A stretch of 64,000 bases of DNA from CBDAPE01 sp965198325 (GCA_965198325.1 CBDAPE010000019.1:62001-126000); one strand, 5' to 3'. Positions 1 to 9,256 are shown, counted from the first letter of the stretch. Notes: a model not told the origin generated them from the letters alone. Program-made: numbers and translations.

Positions 1-89
1 TGGATCCCATGTACTATTTGGAATCCGACGGTGTTCACGCGACGTGGGACGAATATATCGACGCCTGGGAACGCGTCCTGAAAGGGTGA
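1..89 (+). CDS. C-terminal end of a periplasmic binding protein (partial)
   Basis: An open frame enters from the left edge and ends at the TGA at 87-89, leaving 28 codons. The tail WDEYIDAWERVLKG is the kind of amphipathic terminal helix found at the end of polyamine-class extracellular solute-binding proteins. The two co-directional permease genes that follow support that reading. The assignment rests mainly on context because almost the whole protein lies outside the window. Confidence 0.5.
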   Translation, partial: DPMYYLESDGVHATWDEYIDAWERVLKG

Positions 90-104
90 ACGATCGAGTT
101 CTGT

Positions 105-144
105 TGCGGCCGAACCGCTGGGTAGTGGCTGAGGTTCGGCCGCA
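105..144. promoter_or_regulatory. Intergenic stem-loop after the binding-protein gene
   Basis: A perfect 12-bp inverted repeat (105-116 with 133-144, arm TGCGGCCGAACC) encloses 16 bases and starts 15 bases after the stop codon of the upstream gene. There is no T run, so it is not a classic intrinsic terminator. In ABC operons such hairpins between the binding-protein gene and the permeases often stabilise the upstream mRNA or attenuate the downstream genes; that role is inferred here. Confidence 0.45.
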
Positions 145-344
145 CAGAGTCCAGGTCATGGGCAACCGTTCCCAAAAACTCCCCAAATGAGCACGGCCGC
201 GACTTACGTCGGCGCAGTCGCGGAGCGCCCGGCATCCGAGGGAGCCGCGCGCCATGCCGGAGATTTCCTTGCGAGCGTCGGGATGTCTTCCAATGTCACG
301 GGGCTTGAACCCCGGTTTGCCGCGTCGCGGGCTTTGGCCACGCA

Positions 345-1190
345 ATGATCCGGACCGGCAGCCGGCGCAACGTCTTTCTGATCCCGTCGTTCGCGGTCTT
401 CGCCGTCTTTTTCGTCCTGCCCCTGTCCTATTTCTTCGTCATCAGCTTCTGGCGGGTCCGGCTGTACAAGCTGACGCCCGACTTCACATTCGAAAACTAC
501 GTCACGTTCTATGAGGAATATCTCTATCCCGCGGTATTCACGTTCGCGATCGCGCTGAGCATCGCCGTGCTGACCACGCTCCTCGCCTTCGGCTTTGCCT
601 ATTTCGTCCGCTTCAGGGCGGGTCGTTTCGGTCCCGTGTTCCTGTTCATCGCCCTTATCACCATGTTCGGAGGCTATCTGGTCAAGATCTATGCCTGGAA
701 GACGATCCTGGGAACCCAGGGCATCATCAACACGGGCCTCCTGGCGATCGGCGTGGTCGAGGAACCGATTCCCTGGCTGCTCTACAATCCGAGCTCGGTC
801 GTCGTCACCCTCGCTCATTTTCTTCTGCCCTTCGCCATCCTGCCGATATACGGATCGCTCCGAAGCATTAGCGATGTCGAGCTGGAAGCCGCGCGCGACC
901 TTGCGGCCAAGCCCCGGCACGTGCTGTTCGATATCGTGCTTCCCCAGTGCCAATCGGGGATCCTGGTTGCGTTTACGCTCACCTTTCTCATATCTGCGGG
1001 CGACTACGTCACGCCCCGGCTCGTGGGCGGCCCATACACCTCGATGATCGGTAATTTCGTCGAATCACAGTTCGTCAACCGTTTGAACGCGCCCCGGGGT
1101 TCCGCTCTTGCCGTGGTCATATTATTCACCTGCCTGTCCGCGCTGCTTCTCTTCCGTTACGGCATGCGCGCCGCATTGCGTCCGCGATGA
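345..1190 (+). CDS. PotB-type ABC transporter permease
   Basis: A 281-residue inner-membrane permease of the binding-protein-dependent family. Hydrophobic segments begin at about residues 11-33 (FLIPSFAVFAVFFVLPLSYF) and continue through the protein. The EAA loop that contacts the ATPase is visible near residues 185-205 (ELEAARDLAAKPRHVLFDIV). Length and layout fit the PotB class of polyamine, opine or amino-acid-like importers. ATG 345 is the only sensible start because the frame has a stop about 40 bases upstream. The gene overlaps the next permease by 4 bases (ATGA). No ATPase gene is present in the window. Confidence 0.88.
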   Translation: MIRTGSRRNVFLIPSFAVFAVFFVLPLSYFFVISFWRVRLYKLTPDFTFENYVTFYEEYLYPAVFTFAIALSIAVLTTLLAFGFAYFVRFRAGRFGPVFLFIALITMFGGYLVKIYAWKTILGTQGIINTGLLAIGVVEEPIPWLLYNPSSVVVTLAHFLLPFAILPIYGSLRSISDVELEAARDLAAKPRHVLFDIVLPQCQSGILVAFTLTFLISAGDYVTPRLVGGPYTSMIGNFVESQFVNRLNAPRGSALAVVILFTCLSALLLFRYGMRAALRPR

Positions 1191-1963
1191 CGGGCCTGTC
1201 GAAAACGATTTGGGGCGGCTTCGGCGTTCTCGTCGTCATCTTCATGCTCTCGCCCCTCGTGCTGGTCGTGCTGTTTTCGTTTGGGGAAAACCAACACGCG
1301 ACGTTCCCCATGGGCAGCCTCACGTTCGGCTGGTACGAGACCCTGTTTGCGAGCCGGGATTTTGTGGCCGCGCTCAAGAACAGCGCCATCGTTACAGGCT
1401 CGGTCGGTCTCGTCTCGACCGTGATCGGAACCCTGGCGGCCCTGGCCCTGGCCCGTCTGCCGATGCGAAGGGCCGGCTTGATGATCATGGCGCTTTCCCT
1501 GCCGATCATGATGCCGGCGCTGGTGCTCGCCCTGGCCCTGCTCTCGGCTTACGCCGCGCTGGGGTTCCGTCTTGGAATCGAAACGGTCATTCCCAGCCAG
1601 CTCGTCTTCACACAACCCTTCGTGATCCTCATCGTCTACGCCCGCATGGTGAGCTTCGACTACGCCATGATAGAGGGGGCCCGCGATCTCGGCGCGTCTC
1701 CGTTCAGGGCCTTCTTCACCGTGACGCTTCCAATCGTACGGCCAACCATCATCGGCGCCGCACTCATCGCGATGGCCCTTTCGCTCGACGATTTCATCAT
1801 CACCTATTTCACCATCGGCGGCGGGCTCACCCTGCCGACCATGGTCTGGGGCATGCTTCGCACCTCCCTTGATCCGGATATCAACGCATTGGCCACCCTG
1901 ATTATCGCGTTCACCATAAGCTCGACCGTTATCGCGCTCTGGGTCACCCGCTATCGGGGTTAG
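1187..1963 (+). CDS. PotC-type ABC transporter permease
   Basis: A 258-residue permease paired with the preceding PotB-type gene, sharing the ATGA overlap at 1187-1190, so the two are probably translationally coupled. It has an N-terminal membrane segment (about residues 8-30) and an EAA loop (EGARDLGASPFRAFFTVTLP) at about residues 165-185, followed by GAALIAMALSLDDFIITYF, which is typical of PotC. It should form the second half of the membrane channel of a polyamine-class importer. The substrate cannot be read from the sequence. Confidence 0.9.
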   Translation: MTGLSKTIWGGFGVLVVIFMLSPLVLVVLFSFGENQHATFPMGSLTFGWYETLFASRDFVAALKNSAIVTGSVGLVSTVIGTLAALALARLPMRRAGLMIMALSLPIMMPALVLALALLSAYAALGFRLGIETVIPSQLVFTQPFVILIVYARMVSFDYAMIEGARDLGASPFRAFFTVTLPIVRPTIIGAALIAMALSLDDFIITYFTIGGGLTLPTMVWGMLRTSLDPDINALATLIIAFTISSTVIALWVTRYRG

Positions 1964-2051
1964 GGCTTGCCTCGCGGGCACAGCATGGTCGCGATGGAGC
2001 GTGCCAACCGCGGTGGTACATCAGGGTGAACCCGCCGCAGCGGAATTCGCC

Positions 2052-3476
2052 CTAAAGCACCGGCCGCGTCTCACTCGAGCCATAGAGCGGCCGGCGGCGT
2101 TCAAGCGCCGCCGCGACGCGGAAGACGGCCGGATCGTCGAAGGTGCGTGCGATGACCTGAACACCCGTGGGCACGCCGTTCGCCGCAAAACCCGAAGGTA
2201 CCGCAAGGGCCGGGACGCGGCTGAAGACGTCGTAATACCAGGTCAGGATCACGTCGTTGAGATAGAGCCGTTTTCCGTTCACCGTGAGGCTGGGCTCGTG
2301 GTCGGGCGTTTCGGCATCGATTTCGGTCGACCCCACCGTCGTGCAGATGAAGGCATCGTAGCGCTCGAGCATCGGACCCAATTCAAGCCAGGCGCGGCCC
2401 GCACTCTTCATGAGATCGTGGAACATGGCAGGCGTGACGCGCGCGTTCGCTGCGGCGAAGGCCTTCGTGTAGTCGCAGACGAGATGAGGATAGTCCCGCA
2501 CGGCGGCGGTGAATTCGTCGACATAGAGCATGTCGCCCCAGAAACTCGCTTTCGCCGATATCTCCGCCGCCCAGGGGGTCGCCACTTCTTCGACGGTGGC
2601 CCCCGCCTCGCGCAGCGTTTCGACGACGCCAAGCGTATTAGCCCGCACGTCGCCGGCGATCTCGTGGACGCCGAGATCGACCGAATAGGCGGCATTCAAG
2701 CCCTCGACTCCCGCCGGTTCGGCGGCCAGCCTGACACGTTCGCGCACGCTTGCCTGATCGAGCGAATGGTGCCCCGACATGACGTTCTGCATAAGCGCCG
2801 CATCGGCGAGCGTGCGGGTCATGGGCCCCAAATGCATGAACATATCGAGGTTCAGATGGGGACTTTGGGGGTTGCGGCCATAGGGTGGCTTGTAGCCCAC
2901 AACGCCGCACAGGCTGGCGGGCATGCGGATGGAGCCCGCGCTGTCGGTGCCCGTAGCCAGCGTCGTCGTGCCCGCGGCCAGTGCCGCCGCCGAGCCGCCC
3001 GACGATGCGCCCGAGGTGATCTCCAGGTTCCAGGGATTTCGCGTCACGCCGTGCAGCTTCGAGCGGCAGGTCCACGGCCAGACGAACTCGGGGCAGGTCG
3101 TCTGGGCATGAATGATGGCGCCGGCGCGTACGAGACGCTCGATCGAGGGGTCGGTGTAATCGGCGATCCGGTCCTTGAAGACCAGCGAACCCACGGTCAG
3201 GGGCTTGCCCTTGATCGCCGTGTCTTCCTTGACGGCGAGCGGCAGGCCTTCCAGCCTTCTCAGCCGGCCGTCGGTCTTCATGTAACGGGCTTCCGCCTTC
3301 TTCGCCTTGTCCATCGCCTCGTCGAAATAGTGATAGGCAAGCCCGTTGACTTTTGGTTCGACCGAGTCGGTGCGCTCGATCAGGGCGGCGAGCAAATCGA
3401 CGGGCGAGAGGCTGCGATTCCGAAACCGCGCCAGCGCATCCGCAGCGGAAAGATAGCAAAGATCAAGATCGGCCAT
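2052..3476 (-). CDS. Amidase signature family amidohydrolase
   Basis: A 474-residue protein of the amidase signature family, which hydrolyses amide bonds with a Ser-cisSer-Lys triad. The triad is visible as Lys83 (PLAVKEDT), Ser158 in the SGASSGGSAAA stretch and Ser182 in TGTDSAGSIRMP. The length is normal. A good ribosome site (GAGGAG) lies just upstream of the ATG on the minus strand. The gene follows an SDR gene on the same strand, about 100 bases apart. It sits beside a polyamine-class importer in a window rich in C-N hydrolases, so a small amide or carbamoyl compound is a plausible substrate. N-carbamoylsarcosine is one speculative option, although the known enzyme for it is of a different family. 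Confidence 0.9.
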   Translation of the reverse strand: MADLDLCYLSAADALARFRNRSLSPVDLLAALIERTDSVEPKVNGLAYHYFDEAMDKAKKAEARYMKTDGRLRRLEGLPLAVKEDTAIKGKPLTVGSLVFKDRIADYTDPSIERLVRAGAIIHAQTTCPEFVWPWTCRSKLHGVTRNPWNLEITSGASSGGSAAALAAGTTTLATGTDSAGSIRMPASLCGVVGYKPPYGRNPQSPHLNLDMFMHLGPMTRTLADAALMQNVMSGHHSLDQASVRERVRLAAEPAGVEGLNAAYSVDLGVHEIAGDVRANTLGVVETLREAGATVEEVATPWAAEISAKASFWGDMLYVDEFTAAVRDYPHLVCDYTKAFAAANARVTPAMFHDLMKSAGRAWLELGPMLERYDAFICTTVGSTEIDAETPDHEPSLTVNGKRLYLNDVILTWYYDVFSRVPALAVPSGFAANGVPTGVQVIARTFDDPAVFRVAAALERRRPLYGSSETRPVL

Positions 3477-3573
3477 GGCACAACTCCTCGGGCTGGAAGG
3501 CGATCAGGCCTGACCGGTCCGGTCTAGCACGGTGCCGGACAATCGACCATTCAAATCACCCCGCTTCGCGCCG

Positions 3574-4341
3574 TCATGTGAAGCTTGCCCTGCCCGCGGT
3601 CACGCCACCCTCGACCATCAAAGTTGTGCCCGTGACCAGCGAGGCGTCCGGCGAGGCGAGGAAGGCGATGGCGTTCGCGACCTCCTCGGGCCTCGCGATG
3701 CGACCCATCGGCGTGTAGGTGGCCAAATACGCCCGGTAGGCGTCGGGATCGTCCGCCTTGGCCAGGGTCTCGTCGAAGATGCGGGTATCGGTCGGCGCCG
3801 GGCAGACGCAGGCAACGCGCACGTCGGGCACGAGCTCCATGGCGAACGCTCGGGTCAAGCCGATGACGCCCGCTTTGGACGCACAATAGGCGGAAATCAG
3901 CGGCGTGCCGATCAAACCCGCTTCGGACGAGATGTTGACGATCACGCCTTTGCTGGCTTTGAGCGCCGGCAGGGCCGCCTGGCTCGTGAAGAAGAGGCCC
4001 TTGAGGTTGACGTTCAGCACCGCGTCCCAGAGCGCCTCATCCATCTCCTCGATCGCGACCTCGCGGTAAATGCCGGCATTGTTGACGAGCACGTCGAGCC
4101 CACCCAGCCCATCGAGTGCCGTGGCGACCGCCGCTCGGGCGCCCGCGACGCCCGAAATGTCGCCCGGCGCCGCCACGAGCCCGTCCGCGCCGAGTTCGGC
4201 GATGGACCGCGCCACCGCATCGGGCGTGAGGTCGTTCACCCCGACGCGCGCGCCTTCGTCTCGAAACAGCCGGGCCGTGGCCTGGCCGATCCCCGAGCCC
4301 GCGCCCGTCACCAGGATTCGTTTCCCATCGAACCGTTCCAT
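3574..4341 (-). CDS. SDR family NAD(P)-dependent oxidoreductase
   Basis: A classical short-chain dehydrogenase of 255 residues. The nucleotide-binding motif TGAGSGIG lies at residues 11-18, NNAG in the middle, and the catalytic YCASKAG (Tyr-x3-Lys) follows a SSEAG serine motif. The frame stays open 165 bases further upstream, but ATG 4341 is chosen because the Rossmann strand KRILVTG begins 6 residues later and a GGAGGCGGAG ribosome site precedes it. It is probably transcribed with the downstream amidase. The alcohol or ketone substrate is not recognisable. Confidence 0.88.
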   Translation of the reverse strand: MERFDGKRILVTGAGSGIGQATARLFRDEGARVGVNDLTPDAVARSIAELGADGLVAAPGDISGVAGARAAVATALDGLGGLDVLVNNAGIYREVAIEEMDEALWDAVLNVNLKGLFFTSQAALPALKASKGVIVNISSEAGLIGTPLISAYCASKAGVIGLTRAFAMELVPDVRVACVCPAPTDTRIFDETLAKADDPDAYRAYLATYTPMGRIARPEEVANAIAFLASPDASLVTGTTLMVEGGVTAGRASFT

Positions 4342-4551
4342 CTCCGCCTCCACAGATCCCAACTCGCCAGCACAACGACGCGCGCCAGCCAGCTTAATCG
4401 GATTGTGCGGTTGGCGAGGGGGAATTTTGCGGCAAGCCGTTTGCGACTGCGACCGGCTGGCTCCGCTTGTGAGAGCGGCCGAAGAGTGGCGCTCTGATCT
4501 CAACAAAGACTTGGGCGCAACGACGTGTAACGAGTTCGATGGGAGAGACTT

Positions 4552-5688
4552 ATGGCCAGACGAAACAGGGCACAGGAGGTGCTCGATAAATTCCGCGCGG
4601 GCAAGCTTTCACGCAGGGATTTCAACAAAGCGCTGGGTGCGGCGGGGCTCGGCCTCGTCACCATGCCCCTCGTCGCCAATCGGGCGCGGGCCGCGGCGGA
4701 GGACCTTCATATCTTCGAATGGGCGGGCTACGAAATCCCCGAACTCCATCCGTCCTACATCGACAAGCATGGCAGCTCACCCGCGGTCAGTCACTTGGGC
4801 GAGGAGGAGGAGGCATTCGCCAAGATGGCCTCGGGCTATCCCGTCGACATCTGCCACCCCTGCACCTACAGCGTGCGTAAGTGGAACGACGCTGGGCTGA
4901 TCAACCCGATCGATACCTCCCGACTCGAGCATTGGGACGACATTTTTCCAAGCCTCAAGACCCTGCCGGGAACCACGGCCAACGGGCAGAACCTGCTGGT
5001 GCCCTTCGATTGGGGCAACTCTTCGGTGCTCTACCGGACCGATCTCGTCGATCCCGCGTTCCTGGAGAACGAATCCTGGAAAATCCTGTTCGACGAGCAA
5101 TATTCGGGTCGGCTCGCGATCTACGATTCGGTCGACGGGGTGATGGGCGTCGTCGGACTGGTGATCGGGGCGGAGAACCCCTTCGACATGACCGACGACG
5201 AGCTCGAGCGCGCGACCGAAATGTTGCGCAAACAGCGTGAGGTGTTGCGCTTCTACTGGACCGACCAGACCCTGGTTCAGCAGGCGCTTGCCTCGGGCGA
5301 GCTGATCGCGGCCTACGCCTGGAACGACGCGCACTGGAACCTCAAGACGGAGGGCCACCCGGTTGCCTATGCGGTTCCCAAGGAGGGCATCTACACCTGG
5401 GCGTGCGGCGTGGTCCACGTCAACACGGGCTCGGCCGACGAAGCGCTGGTTTACGACTTCTTCGACGCCTTCACCTCACCGGAGGCGGGCGAATTCCTCG
5501 TGACCGAGTACGGTTACGGCCACTCGAACATGGAAACCTTCAAGCGGGTACCCCAGGAGCAGCTCGACGTTCTGGGCATTCACGATCCGGTGAGCCATCT
5601 TACAAACGGCGTCTTCTTCGCCGAAATCGCGCCGGATGTGCGGACGAAGTACATCCAGCTCTTCGAGGAGATCAAGGCGGGGCTGTAG
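4552..5688 (+). CDS. Tat-exported polyamine-class solute-binding protein
   Basis: A 378-residue periplasmic binding protein. The N-terminus carries a twin-arginine signal (SRRDFNK at 20-26, then a hydrophobic stretch and an ARA-A cleavage region near residue 47). The mature part begins EDLHIFEWAGYEIPEL, typical of the PotD/PotF-like family, and the length fits. It is divergent from the SDR and amidase genes and lies 2.6 kb from the permeases at 345-1963, which it may serve. The export of a folded protein suggests binding of the ligand only after folding. The ligand is unknown. Confidence 0.88.
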   Translation: MARRNRAQEVLDKFRAGKLSRRDFNKALGAAGLGLVTMPLVANRARAAAEDLHIFEWAGYEIPELHPSYIDKHGSSPAVSHLGEEEEAFAKMASGYPVDICHPCTYSVRKWNDAGLINPIDTSRLEHWDDIFPSLKTLPGTTANGQNLLVPFDWGNSSVLYRTDLVDPAFLENESWKILFDEQYSGRLAIYDSVDGVMGVVGLVIGAENPFDMTDDELERATEMLRKQREVLRFYWTDQTLVQQALASGELIAAYAWNDAHWNLKTEGHPVAYAVPKEGIYTWACGVVHVNTGSADEALVYDFFDAFTSPEAGEFLVTEYGYGHSNMETFKRVPQEQLDVLGIHDPVSHLTNGVFFAEIAPDVRTKYIQLFEEIKAGL

Positions 5689-5860
5689 GACTATATTGGC
5701 CGGGATCCGCGCGTTCCGGGTTCCGGCCATCGCTCGACGCGCCGCCGCGACCGGCCGAGACCTTGCGGGGGCGCAACCCTTCCTTAACCACAACATCCTA
5801 GCGTTTCCCCCATGCCGGGCCCGGCGCTCTTTCGGGCCGAAACGTCTAGGACAATCGCGC

Positions 5861-6277
5861 ATGCAGTGGGCCAGCCTCGATAGCTTCCTTGTCCAGGACG
5901 CGTTCTGGCAGGACAAGATGGGCAAGCCCATCGCCAACCGGGAATTTCTGCTCGCGTTGCTGAAGCACGGCACGTACGACAATTACCGCTTTTATTATCT
6001 CGACGACGAAGACCTGGAGCAGGGCAAAAATCAGCTTTCAAATCTGCTCTCCCACGACGATTTCGACCGGATCGGATTTGCGACGCAAGCCGAATTCGCC
6101 GAAGACGCGGTCGCAGGGCGAATCGACGTTCTCCATCAGGGCGATTTCACCTATTTCGCCCCCTACCTGATGGAATTCCGCGCCCGGCTGGGCGATCGCG
6201 CGGCCTATGGCGTCTCGGGTGTCACCCATTCGCTCGACCGGGTCCATCTGCATACCCGGTCGCGATTATCCCCTTGA
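5861..6277 (+). pseudogene. Glycosyltransferase, 5' fragment cut by IS1595 element
   Basis: N-terminal part of a GT4-like glycosyltransferase starting at ATG 5861 (WQDKMGKPIANREFLLALLKH, then GVSGVTHSL, the donor-side strand region). After codon 133 the frame runs into the left end of the insertion sequence and stops at 6275-6277, so the last six codons are element DNA. The remainder of the gene resumes at 7990. Removing the element and one copy of the 8-bp duplication restores the reading register at the junction, which shows the insertion is recent enough to be reconstructed. Confidence 0.8.
6253..6260. repeat. Left target-site duplication of IS1595 element
   Basis: TACCCGGT abuts the left inverted repeat and is repeated exactly at 7982-7989 against the right end. 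Eight bases is the duplication length expected of the IS1595 family. Confidence 0.9.
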
Positions 6278-6289
6278 CGCAACAGGATC

Positions 6290-6671
6290 GGCATGATGGC
6301 CGGATGCAGATTGGTTTACTTCGTGCCGCGACCGGCGCGTGTCAGCTCTTTGGATGCTTCGGTTTCATCGAAATTCGATGGGGTGGAGCCGAAGTAATGT
6401 TTGATGGGCAGCTAATCGATCCCTTCTTCATCGAGGCCGCAAGCGTCTTCCTGATCGCGTTTGGAACATTAGCTCTATTCGGCATGATGGCCGGATGCAG
6501 ATTGGTTTACTTCGTGCCGCGACCGGCGCGTGTCAGCTCTTTGGATGCTTCGGTTTCATCGAAATTCGATGGGGTGGAGCCGAAGTAATGTTTGATGGGC
6601 AGCTAATCGATCCCTTCTTCATCGAGGCCGCAAGCGTCTTCCTGATCGCGTTTGGAACATTAGCTCTATTC
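6290..6671. repeat. Perfect 191-bp tandem duplication inside the IS
   Basis: Bases 6290-6480 are repeated as 6481-6671 with no difference that I can see by reading, followed by a shared GGC. The duplication covers the start of the passenger ORF, giving two copies of its ATG and first 29 codons. It is very recent, or an assembly artefact. Confidence 0.9.
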
Positions 6672-7016
6672 GGCCTCTGTTGGAATTGGATATCGAAATG
6701 GAAATGGGTGTCCAATCTCCTCGCCCAAACCCCAAGCGTTTGGGGATCTATATCAAGAAATTGTGGAGCGACGGGACGAAATAGCATCCATATTGGATGA
6801 GAAACCAAGCCCAGGGAAGCGCTCATCTATATTGCGCGACTTGTAGAATTGGAGGAATGCCTTTCGAGCTTGGGCATAAAGACACCGCGACCAATACCCA
6901 TGATTGACAATTTGCAAGAAAATCGTCCGACCATTGTCGCGTGGAGTACGTTTCTAATGATGATGGCGCGGGACGCTCGAACTAACGACCTTGTGGCTGC
7001 GAAAAAACAGGAGTGA
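6588..7016 (+). pseudogene. Decayed passenger gene of the IS, small membrane protein
   Basis: From ATG 6588 the frame reads MFDGQLIDPFFIEAAS and then a hydrophobic segment (SVFLIAFGTLALFGLCW). Around 6715-6735 the coding signal moves to another frame (AFGDLYQEIVERRDEIASIL), and around 6800-6820 it moves again (EALIYIARLVELEECLSSLG) to end at TGA 7014-7016. Read together these give a coherent one-helix membrane protein with a charged, probably coiled-coil tail, so the gene appears to have two frameshifts. The family is not recognised. IS1595 elements often carry passengers. Confidence 0.4.
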
Positions 7017-7065
7017 TGGATGTCTTCGATGACGCGATTTGACACCCTTCTCCGCGCCGTCCTAA

Positions 7066-7920
7066 CTAAAGGCTCGCCACCAGATCGCCGAAAATCCGTT
7101 CGGGCTGCTTCCGCCTGTTGTAGCGGTACTCAAACTCCTTCACGTACTTCTGAAGGTGCTTCTTCGAAACGTGAACGTGAGTCCCACGGATCGACAGCTT
7201 CAGGCGCGACCAAAACCCCTCAAGGCCGTTGACGTGGCAATCGCCGTCCACATATTCCCCGGCTCCATGGTTGACCGTCTCGTGTTCGAACCCGGCCTTG
7301 TCCAGTCCGTTATAGGACGCCAGCTCGTCGCTGTTGACCGTGCTGCCATGATCGACGTTCTCTTTGATGATCGGATGCAGCGTCTTTTTGCGAACGTCCG
7401 GAACAACCTTCGTCATTACATCGCCGTCGCGTTCCAACATCCCGAACACGACCGTCTTGCCGGGAGCCCCGCGTCCGCGCTTCCCGCCCGACCGCTTCCC
7501 GCCAACGTAGGTCTCATCGACCTCGACGATCCCGCCCAGCGGCGTCTCGCCGTCCGTATCGGCCATGTACTTGCGGATTTCGTGCGCCATGCGCCATGCG
7601 GTCTTGTACGTCACGCCAAGCTCGCGTTGCAGTTCCATCGCGGCCACGCCGTGCCGGGAATTGGAGAACAAGTGCATCGCATAGAACCACTTGTGAAGCG
7701 GCGTGCGCGAGCGCTCCATTATCGTGCCCACGGTCGGATGCAACTGGTGTTTGCAGTGCTGGCACACATAGGCGCGCTCGCGTGTCATGCGATAGAATTT
7801 GCCGTGCGTGCCGCACTTCGGGCAGTCCAGCTCCGTTCCGCCGTAGCGCTCTACCATGATACGCTTCAAGCACGCTTCGTCGTCTGGGAACTGCTGTTGA
7901 AATTCGTAGAACGTGGTCAT
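7066..7920 (-). CDS. IS1595-family (ISXO2-like) transposase
   Basis: A 284-residue transposase. The N-terminus holds a zinc ribbon (CPKCGTHGKF and VCQHCKHQ, about residues 33-60). The catalytic domain shows the family's D-D-N pattern: Asp in VEVDETYVGG, Asp in VNSDELASYNG, and Asn in HVNGLEGFWSRLK. The C-terminus FEYRYNRRKQPERIF is typical. An AGGAGG ribosome site lies 6 bases before the ATG. The gene appears intact, so the element may still be active. Confidence 0.95.
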   Translation of the reverse strand: MTTFYEFQQQFPDDEACLKRIMVERYGGTELDCPKCGTHGKFYRMTRERAYVCQHCKHQLHPTVGTIMERSRTPLHKWFYAMHLFSNSRHGVAAMELQRELGVTYKTAWRMAHEIRKYMADTDGETPLGGIVEVDETYVGGKRSGGKRGRGAPGKTVVFGMLERDGDVMTKVVPDVRKKTLHPIIKENVDHGSTVNSDELASYNGLDKAGFEHETVNHGAGEYVDGDCHVNGLEGFWSRLKLSIRGTHVHVSKKHLQKYVKEFEYRYNRRKQPERIFGDLVASL

Positions 7921-7981
7921 GGCGACCTCCTATGTACTGAGAATAGGGATCGACTAGTGTTGCGTCAAGGGGATAATCGCG

Positions 7982-7989
7982 TACCCGGT
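7982..7989. repeat. Right target-site duplication of IS1595 element
   Basis: TACCCGGT directly adjoins the right inverted repeat and matches the copy at 6253-6260. Confidence 0.9.
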
Positions 7990-9256
7990 TGTTGCAGATC
8001 CTGCTCGGCGACCCCGGTCGTTCGATACGATCGTGTGCACCAGCGATTGTGCCCAAACGATGCTCAGGAGCGCGTTCGCGGACATCGCCCAAGCTTTCGC
8101 GAGCCGCTTCGATGCAACCACGGCGAAACCGCCGGAGCTGGTCCGCATCCCGTTGGGCCTGTCGGACGACTACGACAAGACGCCCGATCGCGCCGCCTGC
8201 CGGGCGGAGCTCGGGATTTCCGACGACGAGCTCGTCCTGTTTTCGCTGGGACGCTTCTCGGTACGCCGCAAAATGGACCTCTCGCCGTTCCTCGAATGCT
8301 TGCAACACCTCGTCTCCAGGAACCGGCTGCCGCCGCTCAGCCTGATTCTCGCCGGCGGAGGCAACGAGTCCGACGTCGGGCTGGCCCGCCAGTTGATCGA
8401 CAGCCTGGGCCTGCAGGACGTCGTTCAGATCGAGGCCAACCATTCATTCGAGCGCAAGCGGGTTCTCTACGGCGCGGCGGATATCTTCGTCTCGCTCGCG
8501 GACAATCATCAGGAGACGTTCGGACTGACGGTGATCGAGGCGATGGCCCACCGCTTGCCAGCCGTGGTCTCGGATTTCAACGGGTATCGTGAGCTGGTCG
8601 ATCACGGCACGACGGGCTTTTGTATTCCGACCTATGGCAGTCCGTCGGAAGATCCCTGGCAGGGCATCGCCGGCCTGCTCGATCCCTCGGTGCTGGGCTT
8701 TTATCGGAGCCAGAAGGTCGCGCTCGATCTCGCCAAGCTGGCCGAAGCTCTGGTTGCGCTTGCAGCCAACGCCGATTTGCGTCGCACCATGGGCGAGGCG
8801 GGAAAGGCGGCGGGCGCGGCCTATCGCTGGGCAGCGATAATTCCGCAGTACGAGGCGATGTGGGCGGAGCAGGACACCAGGATGAAGAATGCCCGAGCGA
8901 GCGAAAACGCCGCCCAGACCAATGGCATCGCGCCGTTGCTCACGCCCGATTTCGCCCGCGTGTTCGGTCATTTCCCGAGCCGGGTCCTGAACGACGACAC
9001 GGCCGTAAAAATCAGCGCCTATTGCCTCGATCGCGTTGCCGAAGGCTTCACGCCGACGATCTACGCCGCGCTAAAGGGCCGGCTGCAGTTTCCGATGATG
9101 CAGGAGATCATGGGCCGGATGGGTGAGGTGCCCGTGGCTTTGGGGCCGGTCATCGACGGCGCCTGCGAGGCAACGGGCTCGCCCCGCGAACGGGTCGTGC
9201 GGACCTTCGATTTCCTGCTGAAGCACGGCTATATCGACGTCGAAAAACAAGATTAA
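7990..9256 (+). pseudogene. Glycosyltransferase (GT4-like), 3' fragment
   Basis: The C-terminal two-thirds of the gene begun at 5861. It includes the nucleotide-sugar domain with LFSLGRFSVRRKMDL, LILAGGGNESD, and the E-x7-E region NHQETFGLTVIEAMA. A C-terminal extension of about 120 residues ends at TAA 9254-9256. The register entering from the 5' fragment reads LLQILLGDPGRS, but the rest of the domain (FDTIVCTSDCAQ onward) lies in another frame. One base is therefore missing near 8010-8024 in addition to the IS insertion. With that base restored the protein would be 555 residues. A GTG at 8033 could start a truncated product, but it would lack the acceptor domain. Confidence 0.8.

Larger units (their letters stand above)
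6261..7981 (-). mobile_element. IS1595-family insertion sequence (1721 bp)
   Basis: Perfect 23-bp terminal inverted repeats lie at 6261-6283 and 7959-7981 (outer end CGCGATTATCCCCTTGACGC). An 8-bp direct repeat flanks them. The right two-thirds encodes the transposase on the minus strand. The left third holds a decayed passenger ORF and a 191-bp tandem duplication. It inserted into a glycosyltransferase gene. Confidence 0.93.

Noticed and set aside
2001..3527. A 508-codon plus-strand frame opposite the amidase gene.
   Set aside because: Antisense shadow; the amidase triad and motifs are clear on the minus strand.
7156..8592. A 478-codon plus-strand frame running from the IS into the glycosyltransferase.
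   Set aside because: It is antisense to the transposase, crosses the IS boundary and lies out of frame with the glycosyltransferase.
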